A stretch of DNA of 6,752 bases from Bacteroidota bacterium. Lineage in GTDB: Bacteria > Bacteroidota > Bacteroidia > NS11-12g > UBA955. The DNA lies in the NCBI GenBank assembly GCA_030836345.1, contig JAURQA010000064.1, positions 1 through 6,752 on the forward strand, given 5' to 3'. This document shows positions 1 to 5,959 of this stretch, piece after piece; position 1 is the first letter of the stretch; every line of letters starts with the position of its first letter. Below the pieces are notes generated by a model that saw only the letters and a list, made by a program, of their open reading frames with translations, had not been told where the DNA came from and ran no database searches. Position numbers and translations under genes: made by a program.

Positions 1-514
1 CATATAAATCTTCGTGTTGATCCTTTGATTGTTTTTGAATATACCCATAACCAGTATCAGGTCTGCTAGGTTCAATGCCAAATGTAATAAGCATATCACT
101 CTGGTCGGCATAGCCAAAAGCTTTTAAAACGTGTTTGTAGAATTCAGATTCCTCTATGATTAAATGATCGCTAGGAGCTATGATGCAAACGCCATCTGGG
201 TTGATGGATTTTATTTTGTGGCTCGCTAAGGCTACGCATGGAGCCGTGTTCCTTGGAGAGGGTTCCGATAAAATATTATCCAAAGAAATGCCTTTGACGT
301 GTTTTTGAACCATGCCAACATATTGATTATTGGTGACAATAAAAATATTTTGTGGGGCTACGATTTTAGAGAATCTTTCATAGGTTTGGGTAATTAAAGA
401 TTTACCAGTACCCATAATATCTATAAACTGTTTAGGTAACTTTTGACGACTTACGGGCCAAAAACGAGAGCCTATACCTCCAGCCATTATTACTACGTAA
501 TAATTTGGATTCAT
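1..514 (-). CDS. manC: Mannose-1-phosphate guanylyltransferase, N-terminal part (cut by left edge)
   Basis: This enzyme makes GDP-mannose from mannose-1-phosphate and GTP in the cytoplasm, the precursor for mannose and deoxy-sugar units of surface polysaccharides. The 171 visible residues form the start of the nucleotidyltransferase fold. They include the nucleotide-binding loop MAGGIGSRFWP (residues 10-20) followed by LPKQF (26-30), SEPSPRNTAP (83-92), APSDH (113-117) with the conserved Asp, and TFGIEP...TGYGYI (144-159). This motif set is typical of GDP-mannose pyrophosphorylases and not of glucose-1-phosphate thymidylyltransferases. The ATG at 512-514 shares one base with the kdsD stop codon, so the two are probably co-transcribed and translationally coupled. 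An AAGGAGG sequence lies 10 nt upstream, inside kdsD. The C-terminal part is outside the window, so it is unknown whether a phosphomannose-isomerase (cupin) domain is fused. Confidence 0.93.
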   Translation of the reverse strand, partial: MNPNYYVVIMAGGIGSRFWPVSRQKLPKQFIDIMGTGKSLITQTYERFSKIVAPQNIFIVTNNQYVGMVQKHVKGISLDNILSEPSPRNTAPCVALASHKIKSINPDGVCIIAPSDHLIIEESEFYKHVLKAFGYADQSDMLITFGIEPSRPDTGYGYIQKQSKDQHEDLY

Positions 515-1479
515 TAAATAATTCCCTCCTTTGAACAATCGTGATAGTGAACCATTCCTTTATATTCATTGTTTTGATGAATAATGATTTGAGATATTTT
601 TCTTTTTTGCATAATAATGGCCGCTTCAGCTGCCAATGTTTCTCCGCTAAGAAAAATGGGCTGTGGACTCATCATATCTTTAGCTGTTTTTAATTTAATA
701 TTTTCTGTATCTTGCATTGCTCGCCGCAAGTCTCCATCTGTTATAATTCCTATTATTTTTGATTCTCTACCCACGGCCGTTGCACCCAATCTCCCTTTAG
801 ATATGGATTCAATAACAGTCTCAAAAGAGTCTTGTTCAGTTACGATTGGTTTCTCATTACCACCCGCGATTTGGGCACAGGTAAGGTATAGCTTTTTACC
901 CAGAGCTCCACCAGGATGGTACTTAGAGAAGTCGCGAGCAGTAAAATTTTTCAATTTCATTAAAGCTACAGCCATTGCATCTCCCATAATTAATTGAGCT
1001 GTGGTGCTACTCGTAGGAGCCAAGTTATTTGGACAAGCTTCCTTACTTACTGTAGTGTTTATAATAAAGTTAGATTCAACTGCCAAATGGCTTTCGATAT
1101 TACCTACCATACCTAAGAGCACATTTCCATAACTTTTAAGGTAGGGAACCAAAGCCTTAAGCTCTGGAGTATTTCCACTTTTTGAAATGGCCAGAACAAC
1201 ATCCCCCGTCTGAATTATTCCAAGATCTCCGTGAATAGCATCAGCAGCATGCATGAATATAGAGGGCTGTCCTGTGCTATTCATCGTAGCCACAATCTTT
1301 TGGGCTATAATGGCTGATTTTCCAATTCCAGTAACAATTAATCGACCTGAAGCATTTGCAATACTCTCCACTGCGCTTGTAAAGTCATCAGTAATGAATA
1401 AAGATAAATTTTCAATGGCTTCAAGCTCATCGTTCACTGCCTGAGTGGCATATTCTCTTATTTGAATTTTGTTACTCAA
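514..1479 (-). CDS. kdsD: D-arabinose-5-phosphate isomerase (KpsF/GutQ/KdsD family)
   Basis: This cytoplasmic enzyme converts ribulose-5-phosphate to arabinose-5-phosphate, the first committed step to Kdo for lipopolysaccharide or capsule. The 321 residues have the family layout: a SIS domain (about 35-180) followed by two CBS domains (about 205-262 and 266-321). GIGKS (52-56), HGDLG (83-87), SKSGNTPE (99-106), the SKEACPNN stretch (145-152) and YHPGG (187-191) are present. Lys54, Glu106, Glu147 and His188 match the four catalytic positions known in E. coli KdsD (59, 111, 152, 193) with a constant offset of 5. The start is a TTG at 1477-1479. No ATG lies upstream in frame before a stop at about 1564-1566, and the N-terminus matches the family from here, so the rare start is likely real. 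The gene overlaps manC by one base and is divergent from recQ. I recall kpsF next to recQ in other flavobacteria, but this was not checked. Confidence 0.95.
   Translation of the reverse strand: MSNKIQIREYATQAVNDELEAIENLSLFITDDFTSAVESIANASGRLIVTGIGKSAIIAQKIVATMNSTGQPSIFMHAADAIHGDLGIIQTGDVVLAISKSGNTPELKALVPYLKSYGNVLLGMVGNIESHLAVESNFIINTTVSKEACPNNLAPTSSTTAQLIMGDAMAVALMKLKNFTARDFSKYHPGGALGKKLYLTCAQIAGGNEKPIVTEQDSFETVIESISKGRLGATAVGRESKIIGIITDGDLRRAMQDTENIKLKTAKDMMSPQPIFLSGETLAAEAAIIMQKRKISQIIIHQNNEYKGMVHYHDCSKEGII
525..532 (-). promoter_or_regulatory. Shine-Dalgarno-like AAAGGAGG ahead of manC
   Basis: Read on the minus strand, AAAGGAGG lies within the last codons of kdsD, with a 10-nt spacer to the manC ATG. 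It also encodes Lys-Glu-Gly of KdsD, so it could be coincidental. Bacteroidota generally do not rely on Shine-Dalgarno pairing, and none of the other starts in this window has such a sequence. Its role in re-initiation at the TAATG overlap is an inference. Confidence 0.4.
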
Positions 1480-1493
1480 AATGAAATGGTTTG

Positions 1494-1501
1494 CAAAATT
1501 A
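1494..1501 (-). promoter_or_regulatory. Candidate -7 box of the kdsD-manC promoter
   Basis: On the minus strand the sequence TAATTTTG matches the Bacteroidota primary-sigma -7 form TAnnTTTG exactly, 14 nt before the kdsD TTG start. No TTG is found at the usual 19-21 nt upstream, so the -33 half is missing or degenerate. Transcription from here would leave a leader of only about 10 nt. Confidence 0.35.
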
Positions 1502-1515
1502 ATTAAAACTATCCA

Positions 1516-1550
1516 TTGTAGGTAAAAAACAAAAATCTTAGCTTGTAGGT
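1516..1550. repeat. Direct repeat TTGTAGGT (two copies) in the divergent promoter region
   Basis: TTGTAGGT occurs at 1516-1523 and 1543-1550, with starts 27 bp apart, between kdsD and recQ. The right copy contains the TTG used as the candidate -33 element of recQ. It could be a pair of regulator half-sites or chance; 8 bp in AT-rich DNA is weak evidence. Confidence 0.3.
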
Positions 1551-1572
1551 TGTGGTATATGTGTTATATTTA
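1543..1572 (+). promoter_or_regulatory. Candidate recQ promoter
   Basis: TTG at 1543-1545 is followed after 19 nt by TATATTTA at 1565-1572. This fits the Bacteroidota form TTG-N19-21-TAnnTTTG except for the last base (A instead of G). It would start transcription around 1577 and give a leader of about 35 nt to the recQ ATG, which lies in A/T-rich sequence with no Shine-Dalgarno motif. The -7 box lies within a short inverted repeat, GTGT (1561-1564) and ACAC (1572-1575). Confidence 0.45.
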
Positions 1573-1610
1573 CACCTAGACAATACTCAAAAAATTTAAT
1601 TTACTTTCTG

Positions 1611-3830
1611 ATGGCAAACTCACCTCAAACAATGGCTTACTCCTACAAACCAAAAAAAGCATTAAAAGAGTTTTTTGGTTTTGATGATTTTAAGGGGAAT
1701 CAATTAAAAGTTATCGAGAATGTGCTTGCTGGAAATGATAGCTTTGTTATAATGCCTACCGGTGCTGGTAAAAGTTTATGTTATCAGTTGCCAGCAATGA
1801 TGATGGAGGGAACAGCGATTGTTATTTCTCCATTAATAGCCCTGATGAAAAATCAGGTAGATAATATCCGAGGTTTTGGCAGCCGGAGGTCCTTAGCACA
1901 CTTTTTAAACAGTTCATTAAATAAAGCGGATTTGGCCGAGGTGGTAGATGATGTTTTAAACCAAAGAACTAAGTTATTATATGTGGCTCCAGAAACACTT
2001 AAGAAGGAGGATACTATAGAGTTACTAAGGAAAATAAAGATTGCCTTTGTTGCAGTTGACGAGGCTCATTGCATCTCAGAGTGGGGACATGATTTTAGGC
2101 CAGAGTATCGTAGAATTAAGCAAATGGTAAGGGAGATTGATAATGTTCCTATCATGGCACTTACAGCCACAGCCACACCCAAAGTCCAATACGACATTCA
2201 AAAGAATTTGAGCATGTTGGATGCTGAGGTTTTTAAAAGTTCATTTAACCGAGATAATCTATACTATCAAGTTAAACATAAAGGACGCAAGGATACGGTG
2301 CATAGAGATATTCTTGGGTATATAAAAAAACATTCTGAACGCAGCGGTATTATATACTGTTTGAGTAGAAAGCGAGTGGAAGAGATTGCAGAGATGCTGG
2401 TAAGAAATGGAATTTCTGCCCTTCCATACCATGCAGGTTTAGATGCGAAAACAAGAGCCAAACATCAGGATGCATTTTTGATGGAAGATTGCCATGTGAT
2501 TGTTGCAACCATTGCATTTGGTATGGGAATAGATAAGCCCGACGTACGATTTGTTATTCATTATGATGTTCCAAAGAGTTTAGAAGGGTATTATCAAGAA
2601 ACAGGAAGAGCGGGAAGGGATGGCTTGCAAGGAGACTGCTTGTTACTATACAACCCGAATGATATTGAGAAACTGGAAAAGTTTATGAAGGACAAGCCGG
2701 TAGCCGAACAAGAAATTGGAGGTCTACTTTTATCCGAAACAAGTGCTTTTGCCGAAAGTTCCCAATGTCGGAGAAAGCTAATTCTCCATTACTTTGGAGA
2801 GTTTTTTGATGATGAAAAATGCAATAAAATGTGCGATAATTGCGCACATCCAAAACCACAAGATGATGTGACGAATGAGATCCAAACAGCGATTAAAGCA
2901 CTCAAGAGTTTGGACGGTGAGTTTAGCATGAACCACGTGGTTAATTACATTATTGGAAATAAAAAATATGGCGATGTGGTAGCTTATGAGCACGATACTT
3001 TTTTGTATTTTGGTATAGGCAAAGAAAAAGACAAAGTGTTTTGGAAATCCATCCTTCGCCTAGCTTTGGTAAATGACTATTTAAGTAAGAATATTGAGAA
3101 ATATGGATTGCTAAGTGTCACTGAAAAAGGCGAAGAATATATGGTTTCATCCGATCCAATGAAATACATGATGGCGGTGGATGTAGTCTTTGATAGCGTG
3201 GCTGAGGCAGACTTCGAGAATTTCAAAATCGAATCGACCTTTGACAAAGAACTATTTGATCACTTAAGAGGTATTTGTAAAACGGTTGCAAAAAAAGAAA
3301 GCTTGCCCCCTTACGCTATATTTGGCGATCCTGCACTTGAGGATATGGCTACTAAATATCCCATTAATGCAGAAGAGTTACTCAATGTAAATGGAGTAAA
3401 TAAGGTAAAATCCAAAAATTTTGGAGAGCCCTTTTACAGCTTTATTGAGAAGTATGTTAAAGAAAAAGGAATAGAACGTCCTCAAGATATTATGCTTAAG
3501 GGAAATACCGATAGATCCCCTAAAAGAGTGAATATTATACTAAATATTGATAAAAAAATTGATCTATTGGATATTGCCAAACAGAACGGAATTAGTTTCG
3601 AAGAATTACTTGGAGAGTTAGAACAAGTAGTCTCTAACGGTACTAAAATCAACATCAATTATTTTTTAGAAGAGTTCCTCGACGAGGAATTATTAGAGGA
3701 AATTACAGATTATTTCAAGAACAATGATGATCCCAATGTTGGAAAGGCTGGTGAGTTTTTTGAAGGGGAGTTCTCAGAAGAAGAACTTAAATTGGTACAA
3801 CTGCAATTCTTAAGCGATGTAGGAAACTAA
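1611..3830 (+). CDS. recQ: ATP-dependent DNA helicase RecQ
   Basis: RecQ is a 3'-5' DNA helicase acting in recombinational repair and processing of stalled forks. In the 739 residues the order is: Q-motif region FFGFDDFKGNQ (21-31), Walker A MPTGAGKS (48-55, Lys54), DEAH box (150-153), TATATP motif III (185-190), motif V region ATIAFGMGIDKPDVRF (299-314) and motif VI QETGRAGRDG (329-338) with the arginine finger. A zinc site follows with Cys386, 404, 408 and 411, then an RQC winged helix (about 415-525) and an HRDC domain (about 545-622). The last 100 residues look like the helix-turn-helix extension (HTH_40-like) seen in Bacteroidota RecQ, ending in an acidic tail. This is longer than E. coli RecQ (about 610 residues), as expected for the phylum. 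The ATG at 1611 was chosen; Met8 is a less likely alternative. No motif is missing. The sigma-factor start follows its stop by 25 bp. Confidence 0.97.
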   Translation: MANSPQTMAYSYKPKKALKEFFGFDDFKGNQLKVIENVLAGNDSFVIMPTGAGKSLCYQLPAMMMEGTAIVISPLIALMKNQVDNIRGFGSRRSLAHFLNSSLNKADLAEVVDDVLNQRTKLLYVAPETLKKEDTIELLRKIKIAFVAVDEAHCISEWGHDFRPEYRRIKQMVREIDNVPIMALTATATPKVQYDIQKNLSMLDAEVFKSSFNRDNLYYQVKHKGRKDTVHRDILGYIKKHSERSGIIYCLSRKRVEEIAEMLVRNGISALPYHAGLDAKTRAKHQDAFLMEDCHVIVATIAFGMGIDKPDVRFVIHYDVPKSLEGYYQETGRAGRDGLQGDCLLLYNPNDIEKLEKFMKDKPVAEQEIGGLLLSETSAFAESSQCRRKLILHYFGEFFDDEKCNKMCDNCAHPKPQDDVTNEIQTAIKALKSLDGEFSMNHVVNYIIGNKKYGDVVAYEHDTFLYFGIGKEKDKVFWKSILRLALVNDYLSKNIEKYGLLSVTEKGEEYMVSSDPMKYMMAVDVVFDSVAEADFENFKIESTFDKELFDHLRGICKTVAKKESLPPYAIFGDPALEDMATKYPINAEELLNVNGVNKVKSKNFGEPFYSFIEKYVKEKGIERPQDIMLKGNTDRSPKRVNIILNIDKKIDLLDIAKQNGISFEELLGELEQVVSNGTKININYFLEEFLDEELLEEITDYFKNNDDPNVGKAGEFFEGEFSEEELKLVQLQFLSDVGN

Positions 3831-3839
3831 TTCTTAAGC
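3805..3839. repeat. Exact 11-bp direct repeat AATTCTTAAGC across the recQ stop
   Basis: AATTCTTAAGC occurs at 3805-3815, inside the last recQ codons, and at 3829-3839, after the stop. The starts are 24 bp apart and the flanking bases differ. Each copy contains the palindrome CTTAAG. The second copy ends one base before a TACCTTTG promoter-like box of the sigma gene, so the pair would flank the expected -33 region. A regulatory role is inference. Confidence 0.5.
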
Positions 3840-3840
3840 T

Positions 3841-3858
3841 TACCTTTGTGTATCTTTG
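3841..3858 (+). promoter_or_regulatory. Two tandem -7 boxes at the sigma-factor start
   Basis: TACCTTTG (3841-3848) and TATCTTTG (3851-3858) both match TAnnTTTG exactly, 10 bp apart. No clear TTG stands 19-21 nt upstream; only TGT at 3818-3820 has suitable spacing for the first box. The first would start transcription at about 3852-3855, practically at the TTG start codon (3856). The second would start inside the gene. Confidence 0.4.
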
Positions 3859-4356
3859 AGCTCGCAAGATCAAGAACTGTTCAAGCAATTATACCTGCGC
3901 TATCGACCCGCACTCATTTCATTTGCAATGAGTTATCTTCACAATGAGGCACAAGCAGAAGAGGTAGTTAATGATGTTTTTATGGGCTTATGGAATAAAA
4001 GAGAAACCTTGAACTATACGGATGAGTTAAAGAGCTATATGTTTACCTCGGTGAAGAATAGGAGTTTTAACGCTCTGCGAAAAAATAAGCAACTTTCAGA
4101 AACGGCTATAGAGGAATGGGAGATCCCCGCTCAATTTAATGATGCAAGCCATCAATTAGAACTCATGGAGCTGCAGGAGCAAATCAACTTCTTGATAGAT
4201 GCATTGCCTCCAAAGTGCAAGCAGATTTTTCTAATGAGTAGGAAAGAGGATATGACCTACAAGCAAATTGCGTCAGTTATGGAAATCAGCCCTAAAACAG
4301 TAGAGAATCAGATTGGAAATGCATTGAAATTTTTAAAGAAGTTTTTAAAACGGTAA
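3856..4356 (+). CDS. ECF-type RNA polymerase sigma factor (sigma-70 family, Bacteroidota type)
   Basis: This is an alternative sigma factor that directs RNA polymerase to a small regulon; its target and signal cannot be read from the sequence. In 166 residues, region 2 spans about 10-75, including LYLRYRPALISFAMSYL and the AEEVVNDVFMGLW core-binding stretch at 34-46. Region 4 spans about 105-162 with the helix-turn-helix MTYKQIASVMEISPKTVENQ (133-152). Regions 1.1 and 3 are absent, as expected for ECF factors. The start is a TTG at 3856-3858. No in-frame ATG or GTG lies between it and the upstream stop at 3835-3837, and homology to the family begins within a few residues. The gene lies 25 bp after recQ and may be transcribed with it. 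Unlike many Bacteroidota ECF factors it is not followed by a FecR-type anti-sigma gene; citrate synthase comes next. Confidence 0.93.
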   Translation: MSSQDQELFKQLYLRYRPALISFAMSYLHNEAQAEEVVNDVFMGLWNKRETLNYTDELKSYMFTSVKNRSFNALRKNKQLSETAIEEWEIPAQFNDASHQLELMELQEQINFLIDALPPKCKQIFLMSRKEDMTYKQIASVMEISPKTVENQIGNALKFLKKFLKR

Positions 4357-4511
4357 TGATTTCTTATTCAAAGGCTGATTGACGGTTAAAAAGAATGGAA
4401 TTCTGTTGACTTAATTTGGATAAATTAATCCTTATCAAATGCAAAAAAATCCAGGTTCACGATAATCTAAATGTCTCGGTCGATTATAATGGATAGATGT
4501 CGTATGAATAC

Positions 4512-4542
4512 TTGATTTTTGGGCAACAAAATATTAATTTCG
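4512..4542 (+). promoter_or_regulatory. Candidate gltA promoter
   Basis: TTG (4512-4514), a 20-nt spacer and TAATTTCG (4535-4542) fit the Bacteroidota promoter form with one mismatch in the -7 box. Initiation near 4547 would give a leader of about 15 nt to the ATG at 4563. It lies inside the reading frame that could start at 4497, which argues against that upstream start. Confidence 0.45.
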
Positions 4543-4562
4543 CACCAATTCAATTTAAAGGC

Positions 4563-5855
4563 ATGGCAGAGCAAGCAAAAATAGTTTTAGAAGGCAAAGA
4601 ATACGAATATCCGGTAATTACAGGAACTGAGAATGAAAAAGCAATTGATATTAGCAAGCTTCGAGGTGAGACGGGATATGTTACTTTAGATATTGGATTT
4701 AAAAATACTGCTGCTACCTCCAGTGCCATCACCTATTTAGATGGAGAGCAAGGTCTACTGCGTCACAGAGGTTACAGCATCGAAGACCTCGCCGACAAGG
4801 CCAGTTTTACTGAGGTTGTCTACTTAATCCTCTACGGAGAACTACCCAATGAAGCTCAGTACAAAGAGTTTAACGCTCAGTTGAGAGATCACACCTTGGT
4901 GAATGAAGGGTTGGATAGTATGTTTAAAGCTTTTCCAACAGGAGCCCATCCAATGGGTCAGCTCATGAGTATGATAAGTGCTTTGGGTTTATTTTACCCA
5001 AAAAGTTTAGATCCAAATCGCGAGGATGATGCTGTGAACAGAACGGTTATTAGACTCCTTGCCAAAATGCCAACTATTTGTGCCATGATTTCTAAGAAAG
5101 GTCATGGACACCCTGTTGTTTTCCCGAGAAACGATTTAGACTACGTAACCAATTATTTGAATATGACATTTGGCCAAGTTTCGATGCTCGACTACGAGCC
5201 CGATCCAGTAATTGTCAGCGCCATGAACAAGCTACTTATTTTGCATGCTGATCATGAGCAAAACTGCAGTGCCAGTACCGTTAGAGTGGTAGGCAGCAGT
5301 CAAAGTAACTTATATAGCAGTGTTGCCAGTGGGGTAGCCGCTTTGTGGGGTCCATTGCATGGAGGAGCAAATCAGAAAGTATTGGAAATGCTCGAAATGA
5401 TTATGGAAGATGGGGGTGATGTTCAGAAATATTTAGACAAAGCCAAAGATAAATCAGATAATTTCCGCTTAATGGGATTTGGTCATAGAGTGTATAAAAA
5501 CTTTGACCCAAGAGCACGAATCATAAAGAAAACATGTGACGAGGTTCTCAATAAGCTAGGAGTCAATGATCCCGTATTGGAAATTGCCAAAAAATTAGAG
5601 ACAGCCGCTCTTACAGATCCTTATTTTGTAGAGCGTAAATTATACCCTAATGTAGATTTTTACTCTGGTATTATATATAGAGCCATGGGTTTCCCAACTG
5701 AATTTTTTACCGTTTTATTTGCCCTTGGGCGTTTGCCGGGTTGGATTGCTCAATGGCAAGAACTTAGAGGAGAAAAGCAGCCCATCTCAAGACCCCGTCA
5801 GGTATATACAGGTGAGACCGCCAGACCTTTTGTTTTTATGAAAGATAGAGCATAA
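4563..5855 (+). CDS. gltA: Citrate synthase (type II, GltA-like)
   Basis: The enzyme condenses oxaloacetate and acetyl-CoA to citrate, the entry step of the TCA cycle, in the cytoplasm. From the ATG at 4563 it has 430 residues, close to the 427 of E. coli GltA. Catalytic residues are His266 (GPLHGGAN), His308 (GFGHRVYKNFDPRA) and Asp365 (NVDFYSG), matching E. coli His264, His305 and Asp362. HADHEQNCSAST, the CoA/oxaloacetate-site arginines and the N-terminal beta-rich part (LDGEQGLLRHRGY) of hexameric bacterial enzymes are present. The frame is also open to an ATG at 4497, adding 22 residues (MSYEYLIFGQ...) that do not resemble the family, whose members typically begin near MAEQAKIVLEGK. A candidate promoter lies within that extension, so 4563 is preferred. 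It sits between the sigma-factor gene and a TonB receptor, with no obvious functional link to either. Confidence 0.96.
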   Translation: MAEQAKIVLEGKEYEYPVITGTENEKAIDISKLRGETGYVTLDIGFKNTAATSSAITYLDGEQGLLRHRGYSIEDLADKASFTEVVYLILYGELPNEAQYKEFNAQLRDHTLVNEGLDSMFKAFPTGAHPMGQLMSMISALGLFYPKSLDPNREDDAVNRTVIRLLAKMPTICAMISKKGHGHPVVFPRNDLDYVTNYLNMTFGQVSMLDYEPDPVIVSAMNKLLILHADHEQNCSASTVRVVGSSQSNLYSSVASGVAALWGPLHGGANQKVLEMLEMIMEDGGDVQKYLDKAKDKSDNFRLMGFGHRVYKNFDPRARIIKKTCDEVLNKLGVNDPVLEIAKKLETAALTDPYFVERKLYPNVDFYSGIIYRAMGFPTEFFTVLFALGRLPGWIAQWQELRGEKQPISRPRQVYTGETARPFVFMKDRA

Positions 5856-5936
5856 CGTTCGTCCAGTTCAAACCTGTTTTAATAGAAAAAGAGTTCCATG
5901 GGTCTTTTCGCATAAACAAATAGCACCTTGCTTTGT

Positions 5937-5944
5937 TACCTTTA
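5937..5944 (+). promoter_or_regulatory. Weak candidate -7 box ahead of the TonB receptor
   Basis: TACCTTTA differs from TAnnTTTG only in the last base and lies 15 nt before the receptor ATG, within a 104-bp gap after gltA. No TTG stands at the usual spacing upstream. Nothing else was recognised in this gap, including no hairpin followed by a T-run that would end the gltA transcript. Confidence 0.25.
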
Positions 5945-5959
5945 CCATCCTTTTTAATT

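Noticed and set aside
617..997. Plus-strand open frame opposite kdsD
   Set aside because: It is a shadow of the well-supported kdsD coding sequence, with no family resemblance.
514..1479. Possibility that the SIS-CBS protein is degenerate or a regulator and not an isomerase
   Set aside because: All four catalytic positions (Lys54, Glu106, Glu147, His188) and both CBS domains are intact, so a working isomerase is the simplest reading.
4462..4487. Inverted repeat ATAATC / GATTAT with a 14-nt loop ahead of gltA
   Set aside because: The arms are only 6 bp, AT-rich and imperfectly placed; this is expected by chance and is not followed by a T-run, so it is neither a terminator nor a supported operator.
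4485..4490. TATAAT just before the ATG at 4497, resembling an E. coli -10 box
   Set aside because: There is no TTGACA-like element at suitable spacing, and the Bacteroidota primary sigma factor uses a different -7 form; a better candidate exists at 4512-4542.
5856..5959. Possible terminator or small RNA between gltA and the receptor
   Set aside because: Only a 4-bp AAAC/GTTT pairing with a 2-nt loop is visible, with no stable GC stem and no T-run.
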